From assembly GCF_030867095.1 (NCBI RefSeq), contig NC_081825.1, positions 48,164,501 through 48,228,500 of the forward strand: a stretch of 64,000 nucleotides of DNA. The letters are read 5' to 3'. This DNA comes from Alligator mississippiensis. Lineage: Eukaryota; Chordata; Crocodylia; Alligatoridae. Both the position numbers and the translations under genes were made by a program. The notes beneath the pieces are model-generated. The model made no database searches. It saw only the letters and a list, made by a program, of their open reading frames with translations, and was not told where the DNA came from. Shown piece after piece: positions 1 to 12,000 of this stretch (position 1 is its first letter; each line of letters starts with the position of its first letter).

Positions 1-1557
1 AAGCATGGCAGTTGATGATGATTTTAGAACTGCAATTAATACTCAGTGTGTGTGTGGAACCTAAACAAATTAACCCTGAAATGTGAAAATCTGAAAGTTG
101 ACACAGGAATCTTAAGAACTATCTTCAAACTGGCCTTTCTCTCTTATTGGAACAGAAAATCAGAACTAGTCTTCCCAGCAAGAAGACTACCACTACCTGG
201 GCAACTTCCATTAACTCATTGACCCATCTTAATTTCAGTAGAATCAGAGCTCTAAGGAGATATTGATTCTATTGGCTACTACCACTGAAACACTGGCAAC
301 AAATATGCTGTTCTTTACTAACCCAGCAAAATAATATAATCCTTTAATGATAAATAATGGATACAGTAGGATAGTAATGAGAATCTTCAAGGATAACATC
401 ATCATCAGAAGAAACACTACAACAAATCAATTCACACTCTCATTCATAGTAGAGGTCAATGTTCCCTCTACGGAGTAGCGATCTGTGAGCGTGCTGCTTT
501 GGTCCGATCCTGAACTGATTTCAAAGTTCTTCACAGTGTGTTTCTCTGAATAAAACCCCCCAAAAGAATAGGAATAAAGTTGGAAATCCCATCACATGCA
601 TCTCTCACCAATACACACACAAGTCAAATGACAAACCAATCCAAATGGTGGCTGTTAAAGAGCAGATTCGGTCAAATATTCTGATGTTGCAAAAGTTTGC
701 ATTTCCTTCATAAATGAAAGTTTGGGCAGGTAGGCCTCAGGGGAATGACACAATTTCAGTATAGGAAAAACACCTGCAAACTCCCAACATGCCATAAACA
801 TGGGATCTTTATCGCTCACTCAGCTTGGCACCACTAACCTTGCACAAAGCAGCTCCCCTTCCTGATTGCCACCAGTGCCTCGTGGGAGGAGAATCAGGTT
901 TCACTCGATTTATCCCTTCTCTTCTGAGATCATGTCAGAGCACCCAACCTGCAACCCCGGAATTCAAACGGTCTCACCCCATCAGCTCAGCATCCCACCA
1001 GCATCCCTGCCTCCTTGCTTCAGCCCAGAGCATTGTGTGACATTTGCAAGGGGGGTTCTTCCCCATCTGCATTCAGGACTCCCCAGCCCAAGCCCCCGTC
1101 CCCACCTCGGGGAGCAAGGAGGCACATGGCATCAGGCTGGGGAGTGGAGCAGTTCCTCGGAGCCAGTGGAGCTGGTTCTGCCCCTGTCCCTGCCCAAACC
1201 CCAGCCCCACCTCATCTCGGGAAGGAACTGCTGCCTGACCCACACAAGAAGCGAGCTTACCACCAGCAAGTGTCCTGTGCCAGCCCCAGTGCCTCTGCCG
1301 CGCTCTGCACCCAAAGTTTATAGGAAGCCACATCCCAGCTCTTCTCTGGGTGTGCAGCATTAAAGAGTTCCTGCACGGTAAGATTTTTTATTGTGTGGGG
1401 CTGTGCACACGCACAGCTTAGGGGAAACTTGGTAGAGGTTAATCTACTAGATTTACATCCCCCTCTTACAGAAGCCATAGGCAACACAAACACCATGCAA
1501 ACCCCTAGGTTTAACTTTGAAGAAAACCTCACAGGATTTCTTGGTGGCTAATATGTA

Positions 1558-2383
1558 CTAGAAGTGTGCAAAATGGGCCGTATTCAATCTGGATTTGGAT
1601 TCAACCCAAATTGGGGACAATACTTTGATTTGTTGAGTCAGATCACTGTCCTCAATTCGATTTGGCCAAATCCAAATCTAAAGATTCAATGCTGATTAGA
1701 CCAATCAGCAATTCAGGCATAGACACAGCTTTAGATGTTTTTTATATATACCTTGAGGTACCAGGTGTGGCTCGTGAATGCTGCGATATTGGGGTGGATG
1801 GAGTGTCCCACAGGAGTGTGTGTGTGTGTGTGGGTGTGTGTGGGTGGGGGGGGGGGGTCGCCCGCATGCTCAGTGGCGAATCCAGAAGTGGACTGAAAGT
1901 ACTTCTGGTCCACTTCCAAGTCTGCTGGGGAGCGTGGTGTCCCCCCCCCCCCCCCAGCTTGGCAATCAGCCACAGGGGGACCCCAGGTACCCCCCCAGAC
2001 CCAGTCACTGAGCCAGGGGGGGTGGGCCCACACACTCCCCGGCAGACCCAGAAATGGACAAGACGTGCTTCTGGTCCACTTCTGGGTCTGCTGCCGAGCA
2101 CACAGGGGACTCCCCCCCCCCCCATGGGATGCTCCATCTGCCCCACCATCTTAGCATTCACAAGCCCCCTGGTACCTTGAGGTATGTAGAAAAAACATTT
2201 AAAGCTGATCTATGTCCGAATTGTTAAATCTTTCCTAATCTCTCCAAATCGATTCAGAGGATTCCAATTTGACTTGGAGAGATTAAAAGGTCTCCTGATT
2301 CAATTCAGATTCAGAGATTTGACCACCGAATCATGTCAAATCTCTGCCAAATCAAATCAGTGACTGAAGCTTCGCACAGCCCT
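1558..2383. mobile_element. non-autonomous hAT-type DNA element, copy 1
   Basis: The element is bounded by a near-perfect 8-bp target duplication, AATATGTA at 1550-1557 and AATGTGTA at 2384-2391. Its right end reads CTTCGCACAGCCCT; the left end is an eroded inverted match (CTAGAAGTGTGCAAAATG). Eight-base duplications with short inverted ends are typical of the hAT superfamily. The interior has GATTCGATT/AATCGATTC-like repeats near both ends, a TG/G tract at 1815-1857, C runs, and the motif CTTCTGGTCCACTT at about 1908 and 2068 with its inverse at about 1880. There is no transposase. Copies at 8917 and 37003 share its termini. Confidence 0.75.
1815..1857. repeat. (TG)n / poly-G low-complexity tract
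   Basis: An interrupted TG repeat runs into a run of about 12 G inside the hAT-type element. C runs at 1941-1955 and around 2111-2122 lie on the other side of the element. These tracts explain the odd GVGVCGWGG-like peptides read through this region. Confidence 0.9.
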
Positions 2384-2589
2384 AATGTGTATATAAAGCA
2401 GAAGGCAGCAACTGCCCAAGCCACCATTTCCCTCTGCAGTATTCCCCGCCACAGACAGAGGCAGATAGTTGTGCTTTTAGACACACCACCCCATCCTATC
2501 CACAGCAATAGTTGGAAAGGCCAAATTCAGAAGCAATGAATTGTAGCACCTGCAATAGGGACAGAGATGGGAACAGATAGCAGGCTCTA

Positions 2590-2770
2590 GATGGAGGTGG
2601 TGCAGAGGGGACAAGCACCACAATGCACGGTGAAGATGACAGGCAGAGCTATGTGCCACTGAACTCTGGCCCTCCATTCCCACTGCCTTGTGCCATGCAA
2701 CTGTGAGATGAATCCACTCACTTTGCCAGCTGAATCCAGCCCATGGGCTGCAGGTTGCCAACCCATGCCA
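2590..2770. mobile_element. hAT-like MITE fragment
   Basis: The right part reads GCCCATGGGCTGCAGGTTGC followed by CAACCC, the usual outer end of hAT/Charlie-like elements in vertebrates (GGCCC...GGTTGCCAACCC). The left end is not resolved and no target duplication was found. Class assignment rests on terminal resemblance only. Confidence 0.45.
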
Positions 2771-3324
2771 TAGAACATGATCTGGTCCTAAATAACACCA
2801 AGTTCAGTAAACAGAGCATAGGGAGCTTACTTTTGTCAAGATTGTGCACTTCTGTATCTGACCAGTCATCAAGTAGAATTCAATTTTTGAACTAGCAAAA
2901 TAAAGCAGTTATGTCTGAAATACAATGATAAAAATGCTATTGTGTGGTTTCCAAGCAGTACTCTTTCAGTGACTGGCACAGTTTTATAAAGCAACAAGTA
3001 ATGCTTATAACATGAAAATTCAACTTAAGATATGAAAAGGCTATGTTCTTTGCACCTTCTACACACACAATAAAGATTCTTCTATTTAAACTTGCTGTAA
3101 ATGTACTATAGGTGATTATGCTTAAAATAGTAGCCCTATTGCCTCTGTTGTACTAACTGTATTAAAGAGTTTTTCTCTTTAAAGATGAAAATGCAGAGTG
3201 AACAGATATTGTGGAAGATTAGTATAAATAACATTTACTTATCTTTACTTAACTATTCTCTAACTAAGGAGGTTGCTGGAATCTAATAAAAGAACCCAGG
3301 GGCTGAGATTTACATGTTCCTAAA

Positions 3325-3470
3325 TTGTAATCCATCTTTGCCATTCTTCTGCTTTGTGAAGCCCACTTAATTTCCTGGAACTGTTATTTCTTCATCTATA
3401 AAATGAGGATAAATAATACCAGTCGCATGAGGCCATTGAAAGAATTATAGTTTGGTGAGATGTATGTAGA
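3325..3470 (+). repeat. MIR-like SINE relic
   Basis: The stretch CTTCATCTATAAAATGAGGA followed by TAAATAATACC at about 3390-3420 matches the diagnostic MIR core-to-tail segment (TCATCTGTAAAATGGGGATAATAATA). Preceding bases (CCACTTAATTTCCTGGAACTG) fit the same alignment loosely. MIRs are ancient tRNA-derived SINEs shared across amniotes. The copy is diverged and its ends are approximate. Confidence 0.6.
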
Positions 3471-4290
3471 AATAGGGCCTCAACATTTGTACATAGCTTG
3501 ATTACATTATTTTCTGAAGTGATAATACAACTTAGACAAACACTATTTATTCAACAGAAATTACAATTCCCTTATTATTTCAGCACATTTTATAAACAAC
3601 AAAAAATCAGCAGCCATTCGGATATTTTTACACAGTCTTCAGTTCTTATGAGCCTCAAACACGTAGTGCAAAACAGATGGAATATGTGATAATAGTCCGA
3701 GTACAAAGACATTCAAAGGTAATGCATTTTAAGTGAGTTAACATTAATTACAGAACATATATTTAAGTTAAATAATTTTGGCATTCAAATCATGTACATA
3801 TGTGAATGTATGTAGAAAATAGTAGAAGATGATTCCAGAGTCATAAGCAACATTAATTTAACTACAATTGAGGAGTAAATGTTCAGCTTTTATTTCCCTC
3901 CATGTAAACAATGTTACACTTTAATTTTAGTATCCTTTACAGCAATTGTACATATACCATACCACCTGCAAACTCCTTTCTAAATAAGGTAGGACTTTCT
4001 TGAAGTATTTAGTTAAGTTAAAATGGGAAAAGTTATTCTCTTATTTGGGTCACTCATCCCAGTGCACCTTATATTATTCTTTTAATTCCATTCATGGTAT
4101 AGGAGACATTCTGCATTGCGGTGACTCTCAGCCTTAGTGATGTAATACAAGATGGGCTGCAATTAGTGCATCATTTACACACCAAAAAATAATCTGAGAG
4201 TAAATGAATTATTGTAAACTGTGAATTCAGGAATAGCCTCAGACAGATAAAGTGAACACTTGAATATCTTCCCTGGAACAGAAGATATAT

Positions 4291-4375
4291 AAGCCCTGAT
4301 CCAGAAAAGCATTTAAGAATGTTCTTAGTAGCATTAAGCAATGGTTGTAGTCAACAAGACTTCAGTTCATGTTAA
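4291..4375 (+). repeat. relic of a palindromic MITE (GGCCCTGATCCAGCAAAGCA family)
   Basis: The sequence AAGCCCTGATCCAGAAAAGC followed by ATTTAAGAATG is one arm of a common sauropsid palindromic repeat whose arms read GGCCCTGATCCAGCAAAGCACTTAAG. Related relics are at about 21253-21337 and 22778-22890 in this window. The right arm here is eroded. Confidence 0.45.
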
Positions 4376-5310
4376 AAAGCTTTTTAATTACATTCCTTAA
4401 TAACTGAGAAGACCTGAATTGGTGCTAACACTACCACCAACAGTGCACTGGGAAAATAAGTGTGTGTAAACTTGCTTTCGATTGAAGAATGGGTCAGATG
4501 GTGCTTTAGTGCAAAGTGAGCAAGAGAAGAAGTCTTCACTATATTCCATAACACTATTAAAAATAAAACCACAATAAATATTGTAATTATTCAATATCTC
4601 TTTGCAGAATATGCAGATTACCAAGGACCTTTAGTACAGATGACAATTTTCTCCAAAATAATTTGTGCAGTGCTAAGCACCATAAGAAGTAACTGATATC
4701 ACAGCAGTTGTTGTGGCATCCATTAACATCAGTAAAAGGCAGCATGCAGATTTATATTATCACAAAATATTGTAATGGTTTAAAAAATGGGGGAGAAAAA
4801 TACAGAAATTAATTTTTCAATTTAAATGTTTCACTATTTCATGCTATCTATTTTGATGTCCCTCCAGTATTAATGGGTTCAGTGCTCATAAAAGATGCAA
4901 GATAGATAATCTAGGAAAACAAAGCCGCTCTTTAGCCTCTGAATAGGCTACAGAGGAGATTGAAGCATTTTAAGCTTTTAAAGTGCCTCTAAATCAGTGT
5001 ATTGTTCAACCTTGATTTGGTAGGACCCACCTCTAAAAGGTGAAAGGAGAGGTTATTTTCCATGCTTATTTAATTTTTTGGTTACTCTGTGATGGATGAA
5101 TTAGTGGCAATTTTATGGGTGTTTTTGTGACAGGACCATCTGTCCATTAGGAAATTTGTTTTGCTTTTGATTATAGAACAGCCATCAGGTAACAACCCGT
5201 GTCACTTGCAAAAGTAGCCACATCCAAAAGAGTGACTTTAGAGATGAAAGGTTGCACCCTCATGCTCCTAATTGAATAATCAACCCATCACCTAGAAAGT
5301 TTCCTTTCCA

Positions 5311-6115
5311 TTTATTTCAGTCTGCTGAGCAGAAAGAAGATACCATAAACATATACAGAAGTCAAGGTGAGTCTGCATGAAAAATTATCATTTGTCTCCT
5401 TTTGTTTTTATTTCTTCCACAATTTTCCCTTCCCTTACTTGTAAACAAACAACTTTGATATGTATTATAAAGAAACAGTTTAGAGGTACTAGAGCTAAAA
5501 CCTTGATTTCTTGTTGTTTTGTTTTACTGAGATGACTGTGTCAGATGCCAGGTGTATGTAAACAAATATACTTTATATTTTTACAGATACCTAAAATGCA
5601 TACAGTGTCATCAAATTTGATGGCATGTTACTTATTTTTATCTAGTGTTAGACAACTACAAAAAATAAAGTTCTTGGCTAATACAGTGCATTTTGGCCGC
5701 TCTTTCTTCCACTCCTCCCCCACTAAATTTTGTCTATTACTTCTCAGCCTAGAAACAGCATACACAATAGTTAAGAGTGCTTAAAATAATTACTCTTAAC
5801 TTAAATGCTGCGCTTAAAAATGATGAATGAAATCAAAGCATCTATCAAGTAAATGGAAAAAAAACATTCCAGCAGCTTCAAATTTGCACATTTCATTCAT
5901 GGAATTTTATAACTTCAAAACTTTCAAAAGCTCTTAATTTAAATCTATATTATATCGCACATCATCAACATAATTATCATTATTAAAGCAAGATCTGTGT
6001 ATAAACAACTGTATAGTCTCTACATTGTAGAAGTTGTACACAAACTTAAAAAATAAAAACACAGCTATTTGTTATATGAAATAATCAGGTTTTTGAAATC
6101 CAAGTCTTCGAAAAA
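5311..6115 (-). other. ARAP2: ARAP2 3' UTR, end estimated
   Basis: The 3' UTR begins after the TGA at 6116-6118. Two minus-strand AATAAA signals lie at a plausible distance: TTTATT on the plus strand at 5407-5412 and at 5311-5316. The latter is followed on the minus strand by a GU-rich stretch (GGTGATGGGTTG), which favours it and gives a UTR of about 800 bases. Further signals at 3889-3894 and 3546-3551 would give longer forms. The end is inference; only the signals themselves are seen. Confidence 0.4.
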
Positions 6116-6478
6116 TCAGATGTAGGTTTCTTCCGGAAGGACTTTGTTTTTCTGCAGAACTGTAGTTAGTTCCTGAATAACATCCGATGGTAATTTGTTA
6201 TCTGGTTCCAAATTAGATTTGTTTGTTTTGCTCTTCTTTTTCTTCACTGCCTTTGCCTCTTTAAAATGTTTTTGGTGAAAGTCAGTTATGTTGGCACCTG
6301 TGTCCTCAACGAAGATCAAGCTCCGATGCTTCTTTGCATGATTTTGCACTGTCTCCTCTTTTCGTTCCAGGCACTGTGCCACTATAGATGCTTTTTCTTT
6401 TAGGTTCTTTTTTTCTTCCATTAAGTCATTTTCATGTTGCTTATTGAGCTTTAGCTTTCCAGATTCCAATTTTATATC
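6116..6478 (-). CDS. ARAP2: ARAP2 terminal coding exon (exon 9 of 9 in window)
   Basis: The exon encodes the last 120 residues, from DIKLESGKLKLNKQ to the C-terminus LPEETYI, then TGA at 6116-6118. Its acceptor is TTTGTTCAG immediately upstream (plus-strand CT at 6479-6480), in phase 0 with the exon ending SAE at 12760. An open frame extends to 6616 but that part is intron, since it lies beyond the acceptor. The tail is strongly charged: a helical segment (LMEEKKNLKEKASIV, then AQCLERKEE), a Lys-run KAVKKKKSKTNKS, and a Leu-rich end (LPSDVIQELTTVLQ). These segments match the less conserved ARAP2 C-terminus in order. No catalytic domain lies here; a role in oligomerisation or localisation would be guesswork. 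Confidence 0.9.
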   Translation of the reverse strand, partial: DIKLESGKLKLNKQHENDLMEEKKNLKEKASIVAQCLERKEETVQNHAKKHRSLIFVEDTGANITDFHQKHFKEAKAVKKKKSKTNKSNLEPDNKLPSDVIQELTTVLQKNKVLPEETYI

Positions 6479-7230
6479 CTGAACAAACAAGGACAGAGAA
6501 ATAAAATGGTTCAAATTAACGCAGTATTCAATAATATTTAGATCGCAATTTTTGCTCATTAGGTTTACATAACAGCTTACAAGAAAATCAATTTTGTTGA
6601 AGAGCTGCAGCAGCATAGCTGATCGTTCTGAATTTCTACAATTTATGTTCTTATGATTTAATAGGCAGTTCTTACTTATTTTCCATGTAAATTATATATC
6701 TGAACGTGGAAGTAATCTTTAGACTACCAAATTAAACACACTGAATCAATGGAATATAGACATTTATTTTCAGATATTCAGAAAATCTGTTTTTCAACCT
6801 ACCATCTTAGATTCAATTTTAATGTTGTACACCAACAAAACCTGGCACACTACTTATATAACTTAGAAAGGCAGGCAGCTAATACTGATAATATTGCAAC
6901 AGCTTTGATTACTTACCAGATGATCCAGCTGCATACATATAAACATTTTTACATTTTTCAATGCCCCCCTTTTTAATGCCTTATTCTAATTCCTAAATTT
7001 AAGGAGCAGACTGAGTCAACTACTTGCATAAAAAAATCCACCAAGGACAAACTCTTAGAAAAAAGCTCTTTGTTCTTTTTAAGTACAAAAATCTCCCTGA
7101 TAATAGAATGAGCTGGATGTTTGTCACAAACCTTTTGGCAGAGGACCCCCAGAGCCCTAGGTTTGTCTCCTCTATTCTACCACTTGTCCCAAGGAACTGA
7201 CTGAGGTTGCCCTGGGATAGTTCCCTGAGC

Positions 7231-7498
7231 AGGGCCATCCCTGGAGGGGGGGTGCAAATTGGGGTGACTGCCCTGGGCCCCACACTTTGGGGGGCCCCAC
7301 AGAGCCGGGAGGAGTGGCTGCAGCCACTCCGCCACCAGCTTTGTGTCCAGCCACTCACCCTTCCCCCCCACCGCCACTGCCAATGGTGGTGGCAGCTTCT
7401 TCTGGTCCAGGCCATGTGGGATTGGGGAGGAGGAAGAGCTCCACATGGGCTGATTTGCCCTGGGCCCCACACCCTGCTTGGGTTGGCTCTGTCCCTGA
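7231..7498. repeat. GC-rich interspersed repeat, probably a DNA element
   Basis: An abrupt GC-rich island sits in AT-rich intron. It begins CAGGGCCATCCCTGG and ends near GGCTCTGTCCCTG, so the ends are loosely inverted. The phrase TGCCCTGGGCCCCACAC occurs twice inside, at about 7270 and 7458. The long overlapping open frames here, on both strands, follow from base composition. No target duplication was found and the class is uncertain. Confidence 0.4.
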
Positions 7499-8916
7499 GC
7501 CACAAACTTCAGCCTCACTGCCCTTATACTGGACCCAACAGCTGCCTACGCAGCTTCCCCTTTGGGTTGTGAAAAAAAAATATAGGTCCCTCTTTTCATT
7601 GAAAGGGCTAGCCTGTATTAGCACCTGGCCAAAGGTCACTCCGTTCACAGAAAACCAGTAAGGAGACAAAACAGCAAAAGAATTAGGATAGAAGAACAAG
7701 AAGATAGGATGGAAGAACAACAAGCAATAGAAGGTAGAAGAACTATACAAGCAAAACTCAGTATGTTTGAAGACAGAAAAACAAAATAAGCATAGCTTCT
7801 TACTCTCTCATCTTGGTTACACCCTAGGCTTCTGGAGAGTTCTGGCAGTGTTTTTAGAGATCAACCTTCCTGCTGATTCTACCAGCCATGGCTTAGGGCC
7901 TGGGACACTTCTACACCTTGGGTAAAACCTAAAAAACCATGATTCTGTCCTAGCTAGATTGTAATAAGCCTCCAAAGCTAGCACTCCTTGCTCCAACTCT
8001 TCAGCATTACTCTAATTGCTTGCAAATAACCAGAATCCTCCAATTTTTTTTTTGTTTCCCTAAGGTAAGGTAATCTCAAAATCCTCTGGCTGGCAGGTAC
8101 ACCTTTTCTATAGAGAACTTGAGTTTCCCATTACACACAAACAATGCCTTAGGTCTGTGCTCAATACCTTACTTGATAATCTTCTAGTTTCATCATAAAA
8201 TTACAACAGTAGATTTATATAAAATACTGTAATACATACAGATATGAAAATGACCAAACCAAATCCAGCTTCAGACTAGCTACAAATATGAGACTAAACA
8301 CCACAGAGTAAGTCTGATTTGGGAGAATAACTATGCATGCCACATGCTGAATCCTAGAGGTAACTCGGTTTTGGGGTGAATTTGTGACAGTGCTGCTATG
8401 TTCAGGCATAGGGCACAAAATCATATAATTCCTCAAATAAATACCAACATCTTTATTTTGTGACACTGGCCTCATTCATCTGGTCAGTTAACTGTGAGCA
8501 CCCTGCTAGCGGGAAGAAGAAGATGAGTGCACCACTTTCAACAGGACATACCTTGTGTCTCTGTTGCAATCTTCCAAAGGACCACAACCTTGATGTGGTA
8601 GAGGGCTTTGTGTGCTACCAAGCACCTTGAGTGATGCTGTCTACAGTCTTTTACTCCTGGTAGGGCAACTCATGGCAATAAGCTCATGAGTGAGATTTCC
8701 AGACTAATAAAGTTCCAAAACTAAAAATAAAAGTCCTCTGGAACTAGAAACCCTAGTCGCATGCTTACAAAGAGGTGACTGTGTATCCTTGTTTTGTACT
8801 TGGAACTGAGACAGGTGTGCAATTGGTAAATTGCTATCCTGACTGAGCAGACCCATTTAGGATCCACTCTGCGCGCCCCATATGGGGAAGGGGCTAGAAA
8901 AGGTGCCCTAAACAGT

Positions 8917-9590
8917 AGGGGTGTGTGAAACAGGTCGTATTCAATTTGAATTCAGATTCAACCTGAATCAGAGACAGTGATTCGATTAGTTGATTCAGAT
9001 CACTGTCCCGATTCGATTCGGCTGAATCCGAATCTAAAGATTCAATGCTCACTTGGAGAATCAGCAATTTGGCCATAGACACAACTTTAAATATTTTTTC
9101 TACATACCTCAAGGTATCAGGCGCATCTCGTGACTGCTGCAATGATGGGGTGGATAGAGCATGCTTGGCAGCGAACCCAGAAGTGGACATTCCAGTCTAC
9201 TTTCATTCCGGTCCACCACTGAGTATGCAGGGAATGCCCCATGCCCCCCCTGGCTTGGTGACTGGCGGCGGCGGGGTGTCCCCCCAGATCCAAGAGGCAC
9301 CAGTCGCCAAGCCAGGGGGAATCCCCCACATGTTCCCTGCAAGTACTTCTGGTCCACTTCCGGGTCCACTGCTGAGCATGCTGGGGACCTCCCCCCCACC
9401 CCATGCTCCCATGGGATGCACCATCTGCCCCAGCATCTCAGCATTCACAAGCCACCTGGTACGTTGAGGTATGTAGCAAATACATTTAAAGCTGTGTCTA
9501 TGTCCAAATCATGAAATCTTTCCCAATCTCTCCAAATCAATTCAGAGGGTTCTGATTTGATTTGGAGAGATTCGATTCAGACTGCTGTCC
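8917..9590. mobile_element. non-autonomous hAT-type DNA element, copy 2
   Basis: The left end AGGGGTGTGTGAAACAGGTC is close to the termini of the elements at 1558 and 37003. The following block (GTATTCAATTTGAATTCAGA) is shared with copy 1, as are CTTCTGGTCCACTTC at about 9347 and the closing TCTCCAAATCAATTCAGAGG near 9530. A minus-strand-like match (CCAGAAGTGGAC) near 9177 makes the interior partly palindromic. The right terminus is not recognisable, so this copy seems truncated or overwritten near 9590. Confidence 0.65.
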
Positions 9591-9865
9591 CTGTGCACTG
9601 GGATTGAGCCCTGGGGCCTGACACCCCTCCTCCTGGCCATGCACACTGAAATTGGAACCTGGGATCTGGCTCTGTGTGCTGGGATTGGTGCACTACCTAG
9701 CATTCAGAGACTAAGGCTCCCCATGGGTCCAGAAGTTTGGCAGTAGGGGAACAGTGCCACCACAACCCACTGCCAAATTTCTGGACCCATGGGAAGCCCA
9801 ACAGGTTGGATGACAAGGCTCCAAGGGCCAGATCTGGCCCACTGGCCATGGATTGAGCACCCCTG
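9591..9865. mobile_element. hAT/Charlie-like MITE piece
   Basis: The right end reads GGGCCAGATCTGGCCCACTG then GCCATGGATTGAGCACCCCTG at about 9828-9865, a typical hAT MITE terminus. The left part has two or three diverged copies of a phrase like GCACTGGGATTGAGCCCTGG (about 9596, 9648 and 9678). No left terminus or 8-bp duplication was found. It abuts the previous element, so one may have inserted into the other. Confidence 0.45.
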
Positions 9866-10060
9866 CTCTAGAGTAACAGAGCGGTGAATATGCGTGGTAG
9901 TCTGATACATGGGATAAGGTCACAATTGAAGCACAGGGCTAGAATTTTTTAATATGGCAATAAGCAAACCTTCAATTTCTATAATCTCTCACATATTAAA
10001 TTGTCAAATGTTCCATTGACAACAATTTCGTTTTTGTTGAAAATCTGCTCTTTGATCCCT

Positions 10061-10077
10061 CCCCCCCCCCCCCCCCC
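10061..10077 (+). repeat. poly-C run
   Basis: An uninterrupted run of about 17 C in otherwise AT-rich intron. It could be a slippage-prone site or an assembly-sensitive homopolymer. Confidence 0.9.
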
Positions 10078-11813
10078 ATAATGGACTACAAGTTATTACA
10101 TCATGCTATGTAAAGCATTCAGGTGTATAGGGGAATTAAGAAAATGTCCCAAAAATTGATGAGTTGGCTAGTTCCACTCTATCTAATATCTGTGGAGTTC
10201 ATTTTCATACATATTAAGAAATTCTTCCAAGTGCTTCTACAAGCAAAACAGTAATGAGAACAGCACTCATTAGTCACTTGTTTTCAATTAATAGTCATGA
10301 TGGCCCTGAAAATTTAACTTGTACATCAATATACGTAAAACAATTTTCATAGGATATTTCTTCGGGATCTTTAAGTATCCTGAGTATTCTGTTTTGATCA
10401 AATGCTGTAGTAATATGGTCTGAGTGCCTTTTAAACATCAGCAAGCCACAAAATGAATTTCAAGAATGCAATTTAAATCTAGGGAAATGCAGCTTTATTT
10501 AAAACATTTAGAAAACCATGTTTCAATGTTGCATCTTTTAACCTAAAATATTGTTTACCTTTCATATATATATATCTTTTGCTATACTGAGTACTGTGGG
10601 CTCTCTTTTTTCCAGAATTTCTCCACATGAACATGCAAATAGGCCTAAGGTAGCAATCACCTTTGAAAAGCATCTATTGCTCTGCAATAATTTAATATAT
10701 AATATACATTACACATGCGCTCACACACACACCCATGCACACACACACTCTTAAGCTTATTTTCTCATTACCTTTATATTTTAATTTAAACAAACATGTT
10801 TTAAACTTATTTTGTGCCACATCCTTTCGTAGTTCATGTAAGAATAAAAATTCCTTCAAGTAAAAACCAGTGAAATGTATATTATGCCCTCCAGTCTGTT
10901 TAGTGTATAATACTTAATACAGCCTTCTTTTTTTCCCATGGTTTTATAAGTTGGTCTAATGTCTCTTAGAAATCTGCTATAGAGTTGTTACACATTTTTG
11001 AACAATTTACATGTAACATACAGGAGGGGCCTAATTAAGCGTGCGTTGCTCACTGGACCTAATTGCCTCTTCCTCATCTTTTAACTTACACGTTTTCTGT
11101 TTATATGAAATGAGCCCCTCCCTCCACACACCCATTTTAAAGTATGCCTTTCTAATTTGTCCTGCAAATGAGGTTCATGGGCTTTTCAAAAGAAGTGTTA
11201 TAGTTATTTTTTATTCACACCTAATGACATTGCTTTCCAGTGCCTTAAGGCAGTCTTTTGCATTAAAAAAAAAGAAAGTCCATATTCCCAACAGCATATA
11301 TTATCTCCATAAGTTTGGTATTCAACCCCTCTGTTGGATAGATTTAAATGTTTTTTTTCAACACATCAGGCATCTATTATCAAAAGACAACTAATTTGGA
11401 TTCCAACAACTTATATAAAACAAGTGCTAGTGAATTTTTTCCACTATTTTGGTTTCTTTTAAGGCATTAAAGGAGTCTTTCTTAATAGCTATTCTTGGTG
11501 AAATATTAAAATCTGAAACCTACGCACAGGAATCTCTCTCAACGTTCTGAACATTAACTACAGATGTGCTAATCATACAACTCTCAGATGTTTGGCCTAA
11601 CACACTGGAGCCCCTGATGGAAGACTACTCCTCCCTTCCCAGCAAGACTGTCTAGGTAATATTTGAAGATCTAAGACTGAAGTTATGCATAGGATACCGA
11701 ATAGCAGAAACTACTCTCCTCCCCTTTGAAATTAACTGCTACTCCATGAACATTTAGGAAACCGTATCAGAATTGCCCAAACAGGCAGTATCATACATAT
11801 ATCTGCTGACATG

Positions 11814-12000
11814 TAGATTAGTGGAAAGACCACTGGCCTCAAAATAACTGAGCTGTATTCCCAACTCGGCTATTGGGTTGCTGACTGACCACATGAAATA
11901 ACTCCTTAAATCTCCTTGTGCCTGTTTTCTTAACTGAAAAATGGGTATAACAATGCTTCTCCCTTATGTAAAAAGGGATTGAAGAGTCATGTATTTTTAT
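11814..12000 (+). repeat. MIR SINE
   Basis: This copy keeps most of the MIR alignment. It starts GTGGAAAGACCACTGGCCTC, then CCAACTCGGCTATTGGGTTG, TGACTGACCACATGAAATAACT and CTTAACTGAAAAATGGGTAT. These correspond in order to the MIR head (CAGTGGTTAAGAGCACTGG), the TGACCTTGGGCAAGT core, and the TCTGTAAAATGGGGATAA tail. It is an ancient, diverged copy. Confidence 0.75.

Larger units (their letters stand above)
1..5300. other. 3' flank of ARAP2, mostly non-coding
   Basis: This is AT-rich sequence downstream of the ARAP2 terminal exon (the gene reads leftward). Apart from the repeats listed separately, no exon-like open frame with splice borders is visible on either strand. The 830-1380 stretch is GC-richer and gives several overlapping open frames on both strands. 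These are proline/serine-rich without any recognisable domain, so I read them as chance frames in a probable unclassified repeat. The 2800-3300 and 3480-5300 stretches look unique apart from relics at about 3325-3470 and 4291-4375. Confidence 0.6.

Noticed and set aside
866-1363. 165-codon open frame in the 3' flank as a gene
   Set aside because: Low-complexity Pro/Ser content with equally long frames on the other strand and no recognisable domain.
6479-6616. Extension of the final ARAP2 exon upstream to 6616
   Set aside because: The frame is open there, but a good acceptor at 6479-6480 joins in phase to exon 8, and the extra residues (Cys/Phe/Asn-rich) do not fit the family.
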